A stretch of 64,000 bases of DNA from Candidatus Poribacteria bacterium (GTDB lineage: Bacteria; Poribacteria; WGA-4E; PCPOR2b), in NCBI GenBank assembly GCA_028819845.1, contig JAPPKS010000031.1, positions 1 through 64,000 of the forward strand. The letters are read 5' to 3'. Positions 32,727-41,196 of this stretch are shown piece after piece. The notes below the pieces were generated by a model that saw only the letters and a program-made list of their open reading frames with translations, was not told the origin of the DNA and did not search any database. The position numbers and the translations under genes are program-made. Numbering within the stretch: position 1 is the stretch's first letter; each line of letters starts with the position of its first letter.

Positions 32727-33689
32727 TTAACAGCCGCCCGCCAACGCCACGAGAAAACATAGTCCTACAAAACATACCCAGGACGTTATTATTAGGTTGA
32801 CGATTGAATTTGGTTTTTCCTCTGTCCTTTGATCATTTTGATTTTTCCAATATGTTTCATTTCCCCCAAGAGACCTATCTTTTCCGATTATCTCCTGTTC
32901 ACACCTTCGCTTCGCTTCCCTTGGCTCCGATTCTCTTTTTTCGGCTTCCCGTCTCAGTTGAGCTTGATGTTCAATACGCTTATTTTCTACGCGCTGTTCG
33001 TACCTGCTTATTGCCTGTACTGCCGCTGAATTTGGTCTGCGTATGGATGAAGGTCCTCTTTCTACTTTGTATTTAAAACTGGTACCACAATACGCGCATG
33101 TTAGTGTAGCCCCTGCCTTATGCACCGGGATTTTGAAATCCCTTGGGCAACTCTCATTAGGGCACTCTTTTACCTGAATCTCCTCAGTTGCTTGTTTCAA
33201 CCACTCAATTGCGCGATTTTTAGTATCGCTCTTATCCACCCAGTTGTCGCTATCAACGACGGATATTAGATGTGGTACTACTTCACCAAGGGAACTCGAA
33301 TCAAAATCAAGGTGAAAAAATAGTGTCGATACTCCCTCATCTCTAACACGTCGACTTCTCGCGTTTAACTTCTTATCAATATAGTTTGTGATATTTCCAT
33401 CAATCAGATTCAACTGCCGATTGATTTTGGCGTCACCCGGCATAAAGCCCCGCATAAACGCATGAAGATCTGGTGATTCTTCTTTACCCGTCAATAAACG
33501 GTGCCAAGTTTTGTGACATCCTGCACATAGCGTTAGTCCATTTTCCACTACGAGGGCAAACTCTGGATATATTGCGCGAGGTTTTATGTGATGGGCGTGT
33601 AAAGCATATCCGACGCCAACATCACATCTTCGACAAGCGTGTTTGTCCCGCTCTTTTACCTCTTTGCTCCATTTTTGGCTTCCGCGCAA
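32727..33689 (-). CDS. HNH endonuclease with zinc ribbon, charged linker and C-terminal membrane segment
   Basis: A 320-residue protein from a TTG start at 33689 (AAGGAG 9 bases upstream; the frame opens at 33707). Residues about 1-70 form an HNH nuclease domain: C-R-R-C zinc knuckle, H-A-H-H-I-K-P, E-N-G-L-T-L-C and C-x2-C-H. Residues about 178-210 are a zinc ribbon (C-x4-C ... C-A-Y-C). A strongly charged, coiled-coil-like stretch follows (about 225-285, R-R-E-A-E-K-R-E). A single hydrophobic segment (about 296-318, V-N-L-I-I-T-S-W-V-C-F-V-G-L) ends the protein. A membrane-tethered nuclease beside an AbiU2-like gene suggests a defence role, which is inference. Confidence 0.78.
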   Translation of the reverse strand: MRGSQKWSKEVKERDKHACRRCDVGVGYALHAHHIKPRAIYPEFALVVENGLTLCAGCHKTWHRLLTGKEESPDLHAFMRGFMPGDAKINRQLNLIDGNITNYIDKKLNARSRRVRDEGVSTLFFHLDFDSSSLGEVVPHLISVVDSDNWVDKSDTKNRAIEWLKQATEEIQVKECPNESCPRDFKIPVHKAGATLTCAYCGTSFKYKVERGPSSIRRPNSAAVQAISRYEQRVENKRIEHQAQLRREAEKRESEPREAKRRCEQEIIGKDRSLGGNETYWKNQNDQRTEEKPNSIVNLIITSWVCFVGLCFLVALAGGC

Positions 33690-33751
33690 TCCCCGTCTCT
33701 CCTTCAAAATTCAAATTCCTATCAATGACCACATACCCACCCCATAAAAGA

Positions 33752-33788
33752 AAAGCGTGACAAACCCCGTTTCCGTTCATCACGCTTT
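33752..33788 (-). terminator. Rho-independent terminator of the sulfite reductase gene
   Basis: A 9 bp perfect stem AAAGCGTGA / TCACGCTTT with an 18-base loop, followed on the minus strand by TCTTTTATG, 29 bases beyond the sulfite reductase stop. It separates that gene from the HNH operon. Confidence 0.7.
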
Positions 33789-33816
33789 AATTTGACGACG
33801 CTAGACACTTGTTGAT

Positions 33817-36255
33817 TTATTCGCCCTTACGAATCATGAGGCGATAGTGACTACCTATCTTTTTAGTGTCGGTAATCTCGTGCCCGTCATTCGTCAGGCT
33901 CTTGGGGACGTTTTCAATCGGCTCGCCATCGTCAATCGTGATTTCGAGGAGCTGGCCGGCATCCATCGTCTCCAAACGGATTTTGGCTTGCACGTAGTTG
34001 AACGGACACGCCACGCCCTTGAGGTCGAGGCTATCGACAATTTCCTCGACCGGCTCAGTCTTGGGCTCTGCTTTCGGGATCCGGGCGGGACGGGCTTCCC
34101 GTTTCTTGCTCCCGGCTTCTTCCTCTTGACGAATCCGCATCCGTCCGTAGACGTTGTGCGCCTCTTCAACAAAGAGCGTCGCCTCCTCGACGCGCCGGTG
34201 GGTTAGCTCCCTATCAAAAGCGCTGGTATCTTCTTCTACCGCCTTAAACAGGTGCGCGCCGAAACCGGGGAAGACGATTCCCGGCTCAAAGAACCGTACT
34301 CGGAATTCCTTGACCGTCGTCTCATCGTCAATGTGCTGCAGCCCTTCTGTCGTTAGCAACGCGTCCGCAGCCTTTATCATAGCCTCAAAGGCGTGTTGGG
34401 CGGAATCCACATATTGATCTCGTTCGAGATCCACGCCCGCCTCATAAATCAGCCGGTCGGCTTCCTCAAGTATGAACGAGACTAATTCGACCAACTGCCC
34501 TGCGCACTCGCCAACGCCTTTCTTGAGCTGGAACTCCTTTGTGTCGCCGGTGTCGATGTAATAGCTGGGGTCTTCTTCAAACGTGGGAATTTGGTCGTAT
34601 TGCCGGAGTATCGATTTAACTTCGGCTTTGCCCAAATTTTCGATATAGTCCGTGAACGATTCATCGTCGGCGCGTTCATCAATGTACTTGCCAGTCAGGT
34701 GCTCAATAAATTGCGGTATGTTCTTACCGTGGATCTTTCCAGCGGCAAGTCCATAAGCGCCTGCGTTATCGGTGGCATGGCCGCCCAACATCACCTGATA
34801 GTATGGGGCGATATGTTCACCCATCCGCCGAGAGGAACCGAAGAATCCAATGTTCGCAATGTGGTGCTGGCCGCACGAGTTGGGGCAGCCGCTAATCTTG
34901 ATTCGCAGGTCTTGAATCTCGTCTTTCACGCCGGTATCGAGGAGATAATTTCTCAGATGCGCAGCCAACCCGCGCGACGACGAGATGCCAAGTTTGCAAG
35001 AATCTGTACCCGGGCACGCCGTAATGTCAACCAAAGTCTCCGCACCCGAAGCCGCTAATCCTATCGCATCGAGTTCTCGGTATAGGGCCGGCAAATCGCT
35101 CAAGCTGACCCATCGCAGCACGAGATTTTGCTCAACCGTGGTACGAATCGTATCTTTGACGTACTTACGGGAGATTCCCGCCAACGCCCGCGCCTGGTCC
35201 GCCGTAATGTCTCCAAGCGGCAGCGTGATGTTGACTACCGTGTATCCCGGTTGGCGCTGGGTACGCACATTGGAAGCGTGCCACTCTTTGAATCCTTCAG
35301 GTATTGACGCGCCATTAAGTTGTGAGGGCGGTTTCAACGGCGTTTCGTCATACGCATCCAGATTGCCGAGATGTGCAGTCCACGCGGGATCATGCCGCAA
35401 CTGTTCGCGCTCCTCCAATACAAGGCGGCGAAACTCGTCAACGCCGAGTTTTGCCACGACGAACTTCATCCGCGCCTTGTTCCGATTTTTACGTTCGCCC
35501 AACCGTGTGAACACCTTCGCAATCGCTTGCGAAATTGGCAATAACTCGTCTTCCGGCACAAATTCATCAAAGACTTTTGCCTGATGCGGCACTGCGCCAA
35601 GCCCGCCGCCAACAAGCAATTTAAACCCGCGCTTCAGCTTCCCGTCAACCTCTTTTAACACCGCAACCGCGCCGATATCGTGCATGTACCCCAATCCGCA
35701 GGCGTGTTCATGGCACCCGGAAAATGCAATCTTGAACTTGCGTCCAAAATCCTGCGCATCTTGATGTCCCAACAAAAATGCGGAGAGTGCCTTCGAATGC
35801 GGTGTGACATCAAACGGCTCGTCGTTGCAGACGCCCGAAAGCGGGCAAGCCGTAACATTGCGGACGACATTGCCGCACGCCTCCTTGGTAGTAATGCCGA
35901 CGGACGCCAACCGCCGCATTAACTCAGGTGTGTTGTTTATATCGACGTAGTGGTACTGCACATCCTGCCGCGTCGTGATGTGGATGATATTGTCAGAAAA
36001 TTCTTCAGCAATGTCGGCGAGCATTTCCAATTGAGAAGCGTCTAATCCGCCGAAAGGAATCTTCACGCGAATCATCTGAGAGCCGTCGTCGCGCTGTCCA
36101 TAGACGCCGTGGCGCAGCCTGAATTCGAGGAAAATCTCTTCCGGCATTTGCCCCGCCTGTACACGGCCTAGTTGCATCTCATAAATCTCAATCGCGCGGT
36201 CGTCATCTGGCGCAATTGTACCGGGGTCATATGGGGCTAAACTATCTATCGTCAT
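33817..36255 (-). CDS. Ferredoxin-type sulfite/nitrite reductase fused to a TusA-like domain
   Basis: An 812-residue protein. Residues about 25-540 are a sulfite/nitrite reductase haemoprotein with both repeats; the siroheme-4Fe-4S cysteines appear as C-P-G-T-D-S-C (C-x5-C) and C-P-N-S-C (C-x3-C). Residues about 575-720 are helical, with a HEPN-like H-A-F-E-A-M-I-K-A-A-D-A-L-L region. A charged linker then leads to a TusA/SirA-like domain (about 740-812) with L-D-L-K-G-V-A-C-P-F, retaining the sulfur-carrying Cys. The fusion suggests that reduced sulfur is handed directly to a persulfide carrier. AGGAGA precedes the ATG; it has its own promoter and terminator. Confidence 0.9.
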   Translation of the reverse strand: MTIDSLAPYDPGTIAPDDDRAIEIYEMQLGRVQAGQMPEEIFLEFRLRHGVYGQRDDGSQMIRVKIPFGGLDASQLEMLADIAEEFSDNIIHITTRQDVQYHYVDINNTPELMRRLASVGITTKEACGNVVRNVTACPLSGVCNDEPFDVTPHSKALSAFLLGHQDAQDFGRKFKIAFSGCHEHACGLGYMHDIGAVAVLKEVDGKLKRGFKLLVGGGLGAVPHQAKVFDEFVPEDELLPISQAIAKVFTRLGERKNRNKARMKFVVAKLGVDEFRRLVLEEREQLRHDPAWTAHLGNLDAYDETPLKPPSQLNGASIPEGFKEWHASNVRTQRQPGYTVVNITLPLGDITADQARALAGISRKYVKDTIRTTVEQNLVLRWVSLSDLPALYRELDAIGLAASGAETLVDITACPGTDSCKLGISSSRGLAAHLRNYLLDTGVKDEIQDLRIKISGCPNSCGQHHIANIGFFGSSRRMGEHIAPYYQVMLGGHATDNAGAYGLAAGKIHGKNIPQFIEHLTGKYIDERADDESFTDYIENLGKAEVKSILRQYDQIPTFEEDPSYYIDTGDTKEFQLKKGVGECAGQLVELVSFILEEADRLIYEAGVDLERDQYVDSAQHAFEAMIKAADALLTTEGLQHIDDETTVKEFRVRFFEPGIVFPGFGAHLFKAVEEDTSAFDRELTHRRVEEATLFVEEAHNVYGRMRIRQEEEAGSKKREARPARIPKAEPKTEPVEEIVDSLDLKGVACPFNYVQAKIRLETMDAGQLLEITIDDGEPIENVPKSLTNDGHEITDTKKIGSHYRLMIRKGE

Positions 36256-36360
36256 TATTTCTCTCCTTTGAACTATTCAACTTATGAAGAGTCCAATGCC
36301 TTACGAATGTCATGTTTAGAATGGGGGATATTGCACGCTGCTTAGATCTATCTAACTATA

Positions 36361-36389
36361 ACTATAACGCGAATGCCCGGAGAAGTCAA
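36361..36389 (-). promoter_or_regulatory. Sigma70-type promoter of the sulfite reductase gene
   Basis: On the minus strand TTGACT (36389-36384), a 17-base spacer and TATAGT (36366-36361). Predicted leader is about 100 bases; I see no known riboswitch in it. Confidence 0.6.
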
Positions 36390-36451
36390 GTCAAATTGTC
36401 TGTATATGGCATTTTGCACGTGCCCGCCGGTGTTGTTCCAACGAAAATGGC

Positions 36452-36480
36452 TTGACGGAAAATTTCCTGCGCATTAAACT
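36452..36480 (+). promoter_or_regulatory. Possible promoter of the glutaredoxin-like gene
   Basis: TTGACG at 36452-36457, a 17-base spacer and TAAACT at 36475-36480, in the 356-base divergent gap. An overlapping TGTTATCAT (about 36480-36488) could serve as an alternative extended -10. Confidence 0.4.
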
Positions 36481-36611
36481 GTTATCATAGTCACGCCATT
36501 ATTGCCCCTAACAGTGATTCGCGCACATTCGAGCTAAGCAGAATCCCATTTGAATTATTCCCATTCTTGCAAATTCGTTTTTTCCAACCATACCAACGCC
36601 TAGGTGCATTT

Positions 36612-36887
36612 ATGGAACCCTTAACGCTTAAACTGTACACAAAACCTGATTGCCCGCTCTGCGATGATGCCAAAGACCTACTCAATGCGGTCGCAGCGGA
36701 CTCACAAATTCAGATCGAGGAGATTGACATCACATCTAACCTTGGGTTGTTCACCAAGTACAAAGACACAATTCCTGTTTTGGAGATGAACGGCAAGCGG
36801 ATGTTTGAACATCGCATTGATGTGCGGGTACTCAAGCGAAAGTTGAAGTGGAGGCGATTGTATCGGAAGTTTGTAGAATCACTTTGA
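36612..36887 (+). CDS. Glutaredoxin-like (DUF836-type) thiol protein
   Basis: A 91-residue thioredoxin-fold protein with the motif C-P-L-C near residues 14-17 (K-P-D-C-P-L-C-D-D-A) and the cis-Pro strand T-I-P-V-L-E-M-N-G near 57-65. The start at 36612 gives the usual family N-terminus; the frame opens at 36567. It ends in a basic helix (R-K-L-K-W-R-R-L-Y-R-K). Likely a small cytoplasmic thiol-disulfide or electron carrier protein. It is divergent from the sulfite reductase and stands alone in its transcription unit. Confidence 0.83.
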   Translation: MEPLTLKLYTKPDCPLCDDAKDLLNAVAADSQIQIEEIDITSNLGLFTKYKDTIPVLEMNGKRMFEHRIDVRVLKRKLKWRRLYRKFVESL

Positions 36888-37010
36888 GCGTTGAGCACAA
36901 TTGCAGTATCCATGATTGAGGTGCAATGTTAGAGTTGAATATCTCGCCGGATTATGCTACATTGACAGTCGAAATATAGAAATCAAGTACATCCCAGACG
37001 TGGACTGCAG

Positions 37011-37038
37011 TTTGCAATGAATGATGAAGGCGTATAAT
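37011..37038 (+). promoter_or_regulatory. Promoter of the aldo/keto reductase gene
   Basis: A perfect TATAAT at 37033-37038 with TTTGCA at 37011-37016 (16-base spacer). The ribosome site GGGAGG at 37048-37053 follows almost at once, so the leader would be only about 16-18 bases. Confidence 0.5.
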
Positions 37039-37060
37039 AAACACAACGGGAGGTCAAACT

Positions 37061-38083
37061 ATGGAATATCGTCCATTTGGGCGGACAGGGCTCCAAGTTT
37101 CTGCGATTGGATTCGGTTGCTGGGAGATGGGGGGCGATTATGGGTCAATTGATGAATCAGAGGCGACGAATGCTGTGCATCGTGCCATTGATTTGGGCAT
37201 AAACTGTTTTGATACTGCTGAAGCTTACGGTATGGGAAAATCAGAGGAGGCTTTGGCTAAAGCGTTGGGGCATCGGCGAAAAGATGTTATTATAGTCACG
37301 AAGTTCGGCGTTGGCTACGAGAACGACCGTCAGAAAGGGAAAGACAGCAGCCGAGAAATGGTGCATGCCGCTATTGATCGTAGCTTGAAAGCGCTAAACA
37401 CCGACTATGTAGATGTTTATTTAGTCCACTGGCCCGATCGCTCGACTCCTTTTGAAGAAACGATGGGTGCGTTTGATGAGATTGTGCAGCAGGGCAAAGT
37501 CCGCTACGTTGGACTTTCGAATTTCACGCTCGGTGAAATCAAGGCGTGCATGGCAATACGGCCGATCCATGTTTTGCAATACGGATGCAATCTGTTTGAT
37601 AGGCGTATGGCAAAATGGATCTTTCCTTACGCACAAGAACAACAAATTGGCGTAATGTCGTACGGGTCGCTTGCCTACGGATTGTTATCCGGGACGTTCA
37701 CGAAGGAGACAACTTTTGGCGACAAGGATTGGCGTAGCAGGGACGAATGGCTGCACTTGTTGAGGTTCTTTACACCAGAGGTGTTCGAGCGTAACGTCGA
37801 GGTCGCCATTGCGATTTCTGACATTGCCGAACGGTTAGGAAAAAAACTGCCGCAGTTCGCCCTCAATTGGGTTTTGTCGCATCAGGCGGTTAGTACCGCG
37901 CTTGTTGGCGCAAGGCGGTCCCTCGAAGTTGAGGAAAACATGGGAGCTATCGGCTGGAGCCTGTCGGATGAAGTGATTGCCGAAATTGATAAAATCTTTG
38001 CGGATCACGGTGTCGATCCCGCCCCGAACACTTGGGTGGAAGAGATCGAGACGCATGATTCGGATGCTTCCGACGCCAACTAA
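37061..38083 (+). CDS. Aldo/keto reductase
   Basis: A 340-residue (alpha/beta)8 NADPH-dependent reductase. The catalytic tetrad is complete: D51, Y56 (F-D-T-A-E-A-Y-G), K81 (V-T-K-F-G) and H123 (L-V-H-W-P-D). NADP-binding features at the end include A-L-V-G-A-R and a conserved E-V-E-E-N. GGGAGG lies 7 bases before the ATG. Its 3' end overlaps the convergent DUF6785-like gene by 4 bases. Substrate unknown. Confidence 0.92.
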   Translation: MEYRPFGRTGLQVSAIGFGCWEMGGDYGSIDESEATNAVHRAIDLGINCFDTAEAYGMGKSEEALAKALGHRRKDVIIVTKFGVGYENDRQKGKDSSREMVHAAIDRSLKALNTDYVDVYLVHWPDRSTPFEETMGAFDEIVQQGKVRYVGLSNFTLGEIKACMAIRPIHVLQYGCNLFDRRMAKWIFPYAQEQQIGVMSYGSLAYGLLSGTFTKETTFGDKDWRSRDEWLHLLRFFTPEVFERNVEVAIAISDIAERLGKKLPQFALNWVLSHQAVSTALVGARRSLEVEENMGAIGWSLSDEVIAEIDKIFADHGVDPAPNTWVEEIETHDSDASDAN

Positions 38084-40014
38084 CTGTCGTGCCACCCCAT
38101 GTTATATGTCGTGACTCTGAACACGGCGCTGATAATGCTCCAGATGCAGCCCATTGAGTAGTCCCCTAGAATCAATCCCGCAAAGAAAGGGATGGCTCTC
38201 CGATATGCTTTCAACCCGCCGTACCGAAGGATCGAAAACTTCAGTGCCCAACTGATAAGGACTGGCACCCAAATATAGACCATCTCGCCCGGACTCATCC
38301 CCAGTACATAACCGACGGGGTGGAGCGGCCACCAGAGAAAACGCATCTTTAAAGCTAATAGTAGCGCGGTGATTCCCGTTCCCAGCCCCATGAATCCCAT
38401 TGTCACGTAATCGTGTCCCTGTGGCAAACTTAACCACAGTTGGAGGCGTTGGGTAAAAGTTTCGTATCCTACTCTCAAGATAAATGAACGCGAATTTGCT
38501 GCGCCGTGTTCATACAACAGATGAAGGTATATCAAAAAAGTCAAAGGTATGCCGACAGCAAGCGTGATGAGCATCGCCCGCAGTAGTTTGCGGTTATTGA
38601 TGCTTGCCTGCTCGCCAATCCGAAATGATTCTAGTTGGTTCGGCATGGGATGGTGGGGTTGGTCCCGACTCAACCAATAGAAGAAGGAGAGTACGGTCAA
38701 GTTGCGAGGTCCATACGTGCGCGTGCCGAGCGACGTCACCATCGTCCGCGCCGGATTCAAGAATAGTATCTCATGCACTGCAACGCCAAGGCCAGCTCTG
38801 ACTTTAGTTACTCCAATGGCGCTGCAACAGTATATGCCAAAGAACAAGATCAAGACCCAAAAGGAAAGCCCAGCTTTATAGGCGAACCAGAGGAGAAACA
38901 GCAGCCCGCCGATGATCCCCAACAGCGCGGTCCGGTATCGCATGGGCTCGTTGACCTCACTCAATTTGCCGCCGCCTGAGAACACTTGTGAGAAAAGTCG
39001 TTTGAAATGATTGCGCCCCACCCATAATGCAAGAAGCCCCAGTCCAATCCACGCCCCTTGTGCCTGCTCATCAAAATAGAGGGTACGCCACCCCATGACG
39101 CCCAAAAACATCCGCATCAATTTCTGTAATAGGAAAAAGAACCACGCGGAAAATGCGAGATCTAGAGGCATAAAAAAGGAGAGTCCAATCACGAATGGCT
39201 GAAAAGAGATGAGCGTCCGGCCGCTATAAACCCATGGCTTCTCCCGCGGGGTAATGTTCTGCCACCCCACCGGTATAGCAGGAATGGCGGGGTATAAGGC
39301 GTGCAAACCGTTCAGCAAACTGATTCCAGCCGCGATACCAAAACCGGCCCACATCAACTTTTTTCTGAAGAATGACGATGGGTCTCTTCCCATTTCCAGA
39401 GGCATCCAAGTAATCGGATAAGTAAGTCTCTCGTGTTCCGTGAATTGCCGTCTGATTAGGGTATTGATACAGATTAGGACAAAATAGATGACGAACGTGA
39501 AGGCGGACCAATAGATCATTGGGCCAATCCAAGCCTTAAAGTGATGTCGCGTGAAAACTGAGGACTCGCCTAGAAAAAAGCCGCGCAGCACGCTCTTGTC
39601 GTTCGTCGTAAACCAAGGCGGGATATACTGCCAGAACAAGTTTCGCCAGTCATTTTCCGCAGTGTCGAACCAGAACGGGTGGGCGAGCGTCCCGACCAGT
39701 TTGTTCATCGTGGTGTGCCCAGACACCGTTGTTACCATTACAGCCATTACATAGATGACTAAAAGGTTTGATGGGCTGAGCGAATGCCTAGGAAGGAATT
39801 TGCGTAGTAACAGGTTGAGTAAAATCAGGACAAACAGGGTGAAAACGGCATTACTGAAGAGCGACATGTAGTTGTGCACCAGACCAATGATGAGGTTGTT
39901 TACCGAAACCCAATAGGTGTTTACGATAACCACCACAAGTCCGATGACGACAACTTTCAGAGGAATGTCAGTAGACTGTTTGTCTTTAATAGGTGGGAAT
40001 TTTTCCACAGGCAC
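38080..40014 (-). CDS. Polytopic membrane protein, DUF6785/DUF6784-like
   Basis: A 644-residue integral membrane protein with about 13-14 hydrophobic segments. It shows the pattern I associate with DUF6785/DUF6784 proteins: L-x-x-L-L-R-K-F-L-P-R near 67-77, V-S-G-H-T-T-M near 97-103, H-P-F-W-F, and H-E-R-L-T-Y-P-I-T-W-M-P-L-E-M near 196-210. These resemble oligopeptide-transporter-type (OPT) proteins, so a transport role is possible. No ATPase or binding protein is nearby. It converges with the aldo/keto reductase gene. Confidence 0.75.
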   Translation of the reverse strand: MPVEKFPPIKDKQSTDIPLKVVVIGLVVVIVNTYWVSVNNLIIGLVHNYMSLFSNAVFTLFVLILLNLLLRKFLPRHSLSPSNLLVIYVMAVMVTTVSGHTTMNKLVGTLAHPFWFDTAENDWRNLFWQYIPPWFTTNDKSVLRGFFLGESSVFTRHHFKAWIGPMIYWSAFTFVIYFVLICINTLIRRQFTEHERLTYPITWMPLEMGRDPSSFFRKKLMWAGFGIAAGISLLNGLHALYPAIPAIPVGWQNITPREKPWVYSGRTLISFQPFVIGLSFFMPLDLAFSAWFFFLLQKLMRMFLGVMGWRTLYFDEQAQGAWIGLGLLALWVGRNHFKRLFSQVFSGGGKLSEVNEPMRYRTALLGIIGGLLFLLWFAYKAGLSFWVLILFFGIYCCSAIGVTKVRAGLGVAVHEILFLNPARTMVTSLGTRTYGPRNLTVLSFFYWLSRDQPHHPMPNQLESFRIGEQASINNRKLLRAMLITLAVGIPLTFLIYLHLLYEHGAANSRSFILRVGYETFTQRLQLWLSLPQGHDYVTMGFMGLGTGITALLLALKMRFLWWPLHPVGYVLGMSPGEMVYIWVPVLISWALKFSILRYGGLKAYRRAIPFFAGLILGDYSMGCIWSIISAVFRVTTYNMGWHDS

Positions 40015-40154
40015 ATTATCAGAATTTTACCAAAATTGGTAGGTGATTGGCTGCCAATTCGTAACGCCAACTTCAATAAGGTCACGTTAGGCTGTTCGGG
40101 AATTGAAGCGTAGTTAGCTGCAATTTTTGGCAATACGCAAGGCGTAATTGTCCC

Positions 40155-41123
40155 CTATGTCGACAGGATGCAATCGAAAAAGTGTTCTATGAATCCCTCG
40201 GCGTTTACGCCTACACATACGCGGGCGTTGGTTTTCAGGGCAGGTCGTCCTTGTCGCAAATCGGCAATCGTCATTCCCTGCGTCAATTGTCCCGATGTTT
40301 CTACTTGCACGAAGGCATCAGCTGTATCAAAAAGGTCCGGCCGGGCTATTAGACCAATAGGAAGTGCATCGTGAATGTAGATACCGTCAAATCCCTCGCG
40401 TTGATGATGATACGCCATACTCACTCGTGTAGCGTCCCGAAGAAACTTTGCCAGCCTATCACTCCGTACACCGCACTCAGCCTTGAGACGTTCGCTCTTA
40501 AGCATGACTCGGTGGGTCACATCCAGTGGCACTAGTGTAATAGGAACTCCAAAATCAAGTACCCTTTGTGCAGCGTGAGGATCGACGAAAATATTGAATT
40601 CAGCCGTTGTCGTGACGTTCCCGTAAGTCTCGAAAGCCCCTCCCATCAATACAATCTCTTTGATATTCCGCATTTGATTAGGATTCTTGTCCATCGCTTT
40701 GGCAATATTTGTAAGAGGGCCAAGGGCAACTAACACAAGGTCATTGGGGTGTTGGCAGGCGAGATCAATAATCAGGTCGACCGCCGAGGCTGCTGCCAAT
40801 CGCAGTTCAGGATCCGGATAGGAACGCGAACCATCAGGTCCATGTAGCTTCGTCACATCCCCTAAGCCATCGGAACCGTGTACGTGCGCCGCCGTCACGA
40901 GCGGTTTGACCAGCGGTTGCCGCTCGCCTTGCGCAATGATTGGATATTCACCCAAATCCATTGCATTTAAGGTCAGCATCACATTGCGCGTACAAAAATC
41001 TACGTAAACGTTGCCGCTGACCGTCGTGATTGCTTCAACCTTCATCTCCGGTGTATTTAGTGCTAATATAATTGCTAAGGCATCGTCCACGCCGGTGTCA
41101 GTGTCTAATAGAATGCGTTGCAT
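40155..41123 (-). CDS. Inosine-uridine-preferring nucleoside hydrolase
   Basis: A 322-residue nucleoside hydrolase that splits N-ribosides to base and ribose. The calcium-binding N-terminal motif D-T-D-T-G-V-D-D-A is present (about residues 7-15), along with E-F-N-I-F-V-D-P-H-A near 168-177 and H-D-A-L-P near 240. The start at 41123 is preferred because GGGGA sits 9 bases upstream; an ATG three codons earlier abuts it. It ends the minus-strand run after the FG-GAP protein gene by 74 bases. Role: nucleoside salvage. Confidence 0.92.
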   Translation of the reverse strand: MQRILLDTDTGVDDALAIILALNTPEMKVEAITTVSGNVYVDFCTRNVMLTLNAMDLGEYPIIAQGERQPLVKPLVTAAHVHGSDGLGDVTKLHGPDGSRSYPDPELRLAAASAVDLIIDLACQHPNDLVLVALGPLTNIAKAMDKNPNQMRNIKEIVLMGGAFETYGNVTTTAEFNIFVDPHAAQRVLDFGVPITLVPLDVTHRVMLKSERLKAECGVRSDRLAKFLRDATRVSMAYHHQREGFDGIYIHDALPIGLIARPDLFDTADAFVQVETSGQLTQGMTIADLRQGRPALKTNARVCVGVNAEGFIEHFFDCILST

Positions 41124-41196
41124 TGATGTCATTCCCCGCGAAGGGCAAGCGATAAATCAGACGGTTGCAAACTCGCCCCAAACATTTAAAGCGGTT

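Noticed and set aside
34591-35584. Long plus-strand frames (155 and 199 codons) opposite the sulfite reductase gene
   Set aside because: Shadow frames of a GC-biased coding strand with no ribosome site or domain.
36256-36360. Possible riboswitch in the sulfite reductase leader
   Set aside because: No SAM, cobalamin or other conserved core could be recognised; the leader is only about 100 bases.
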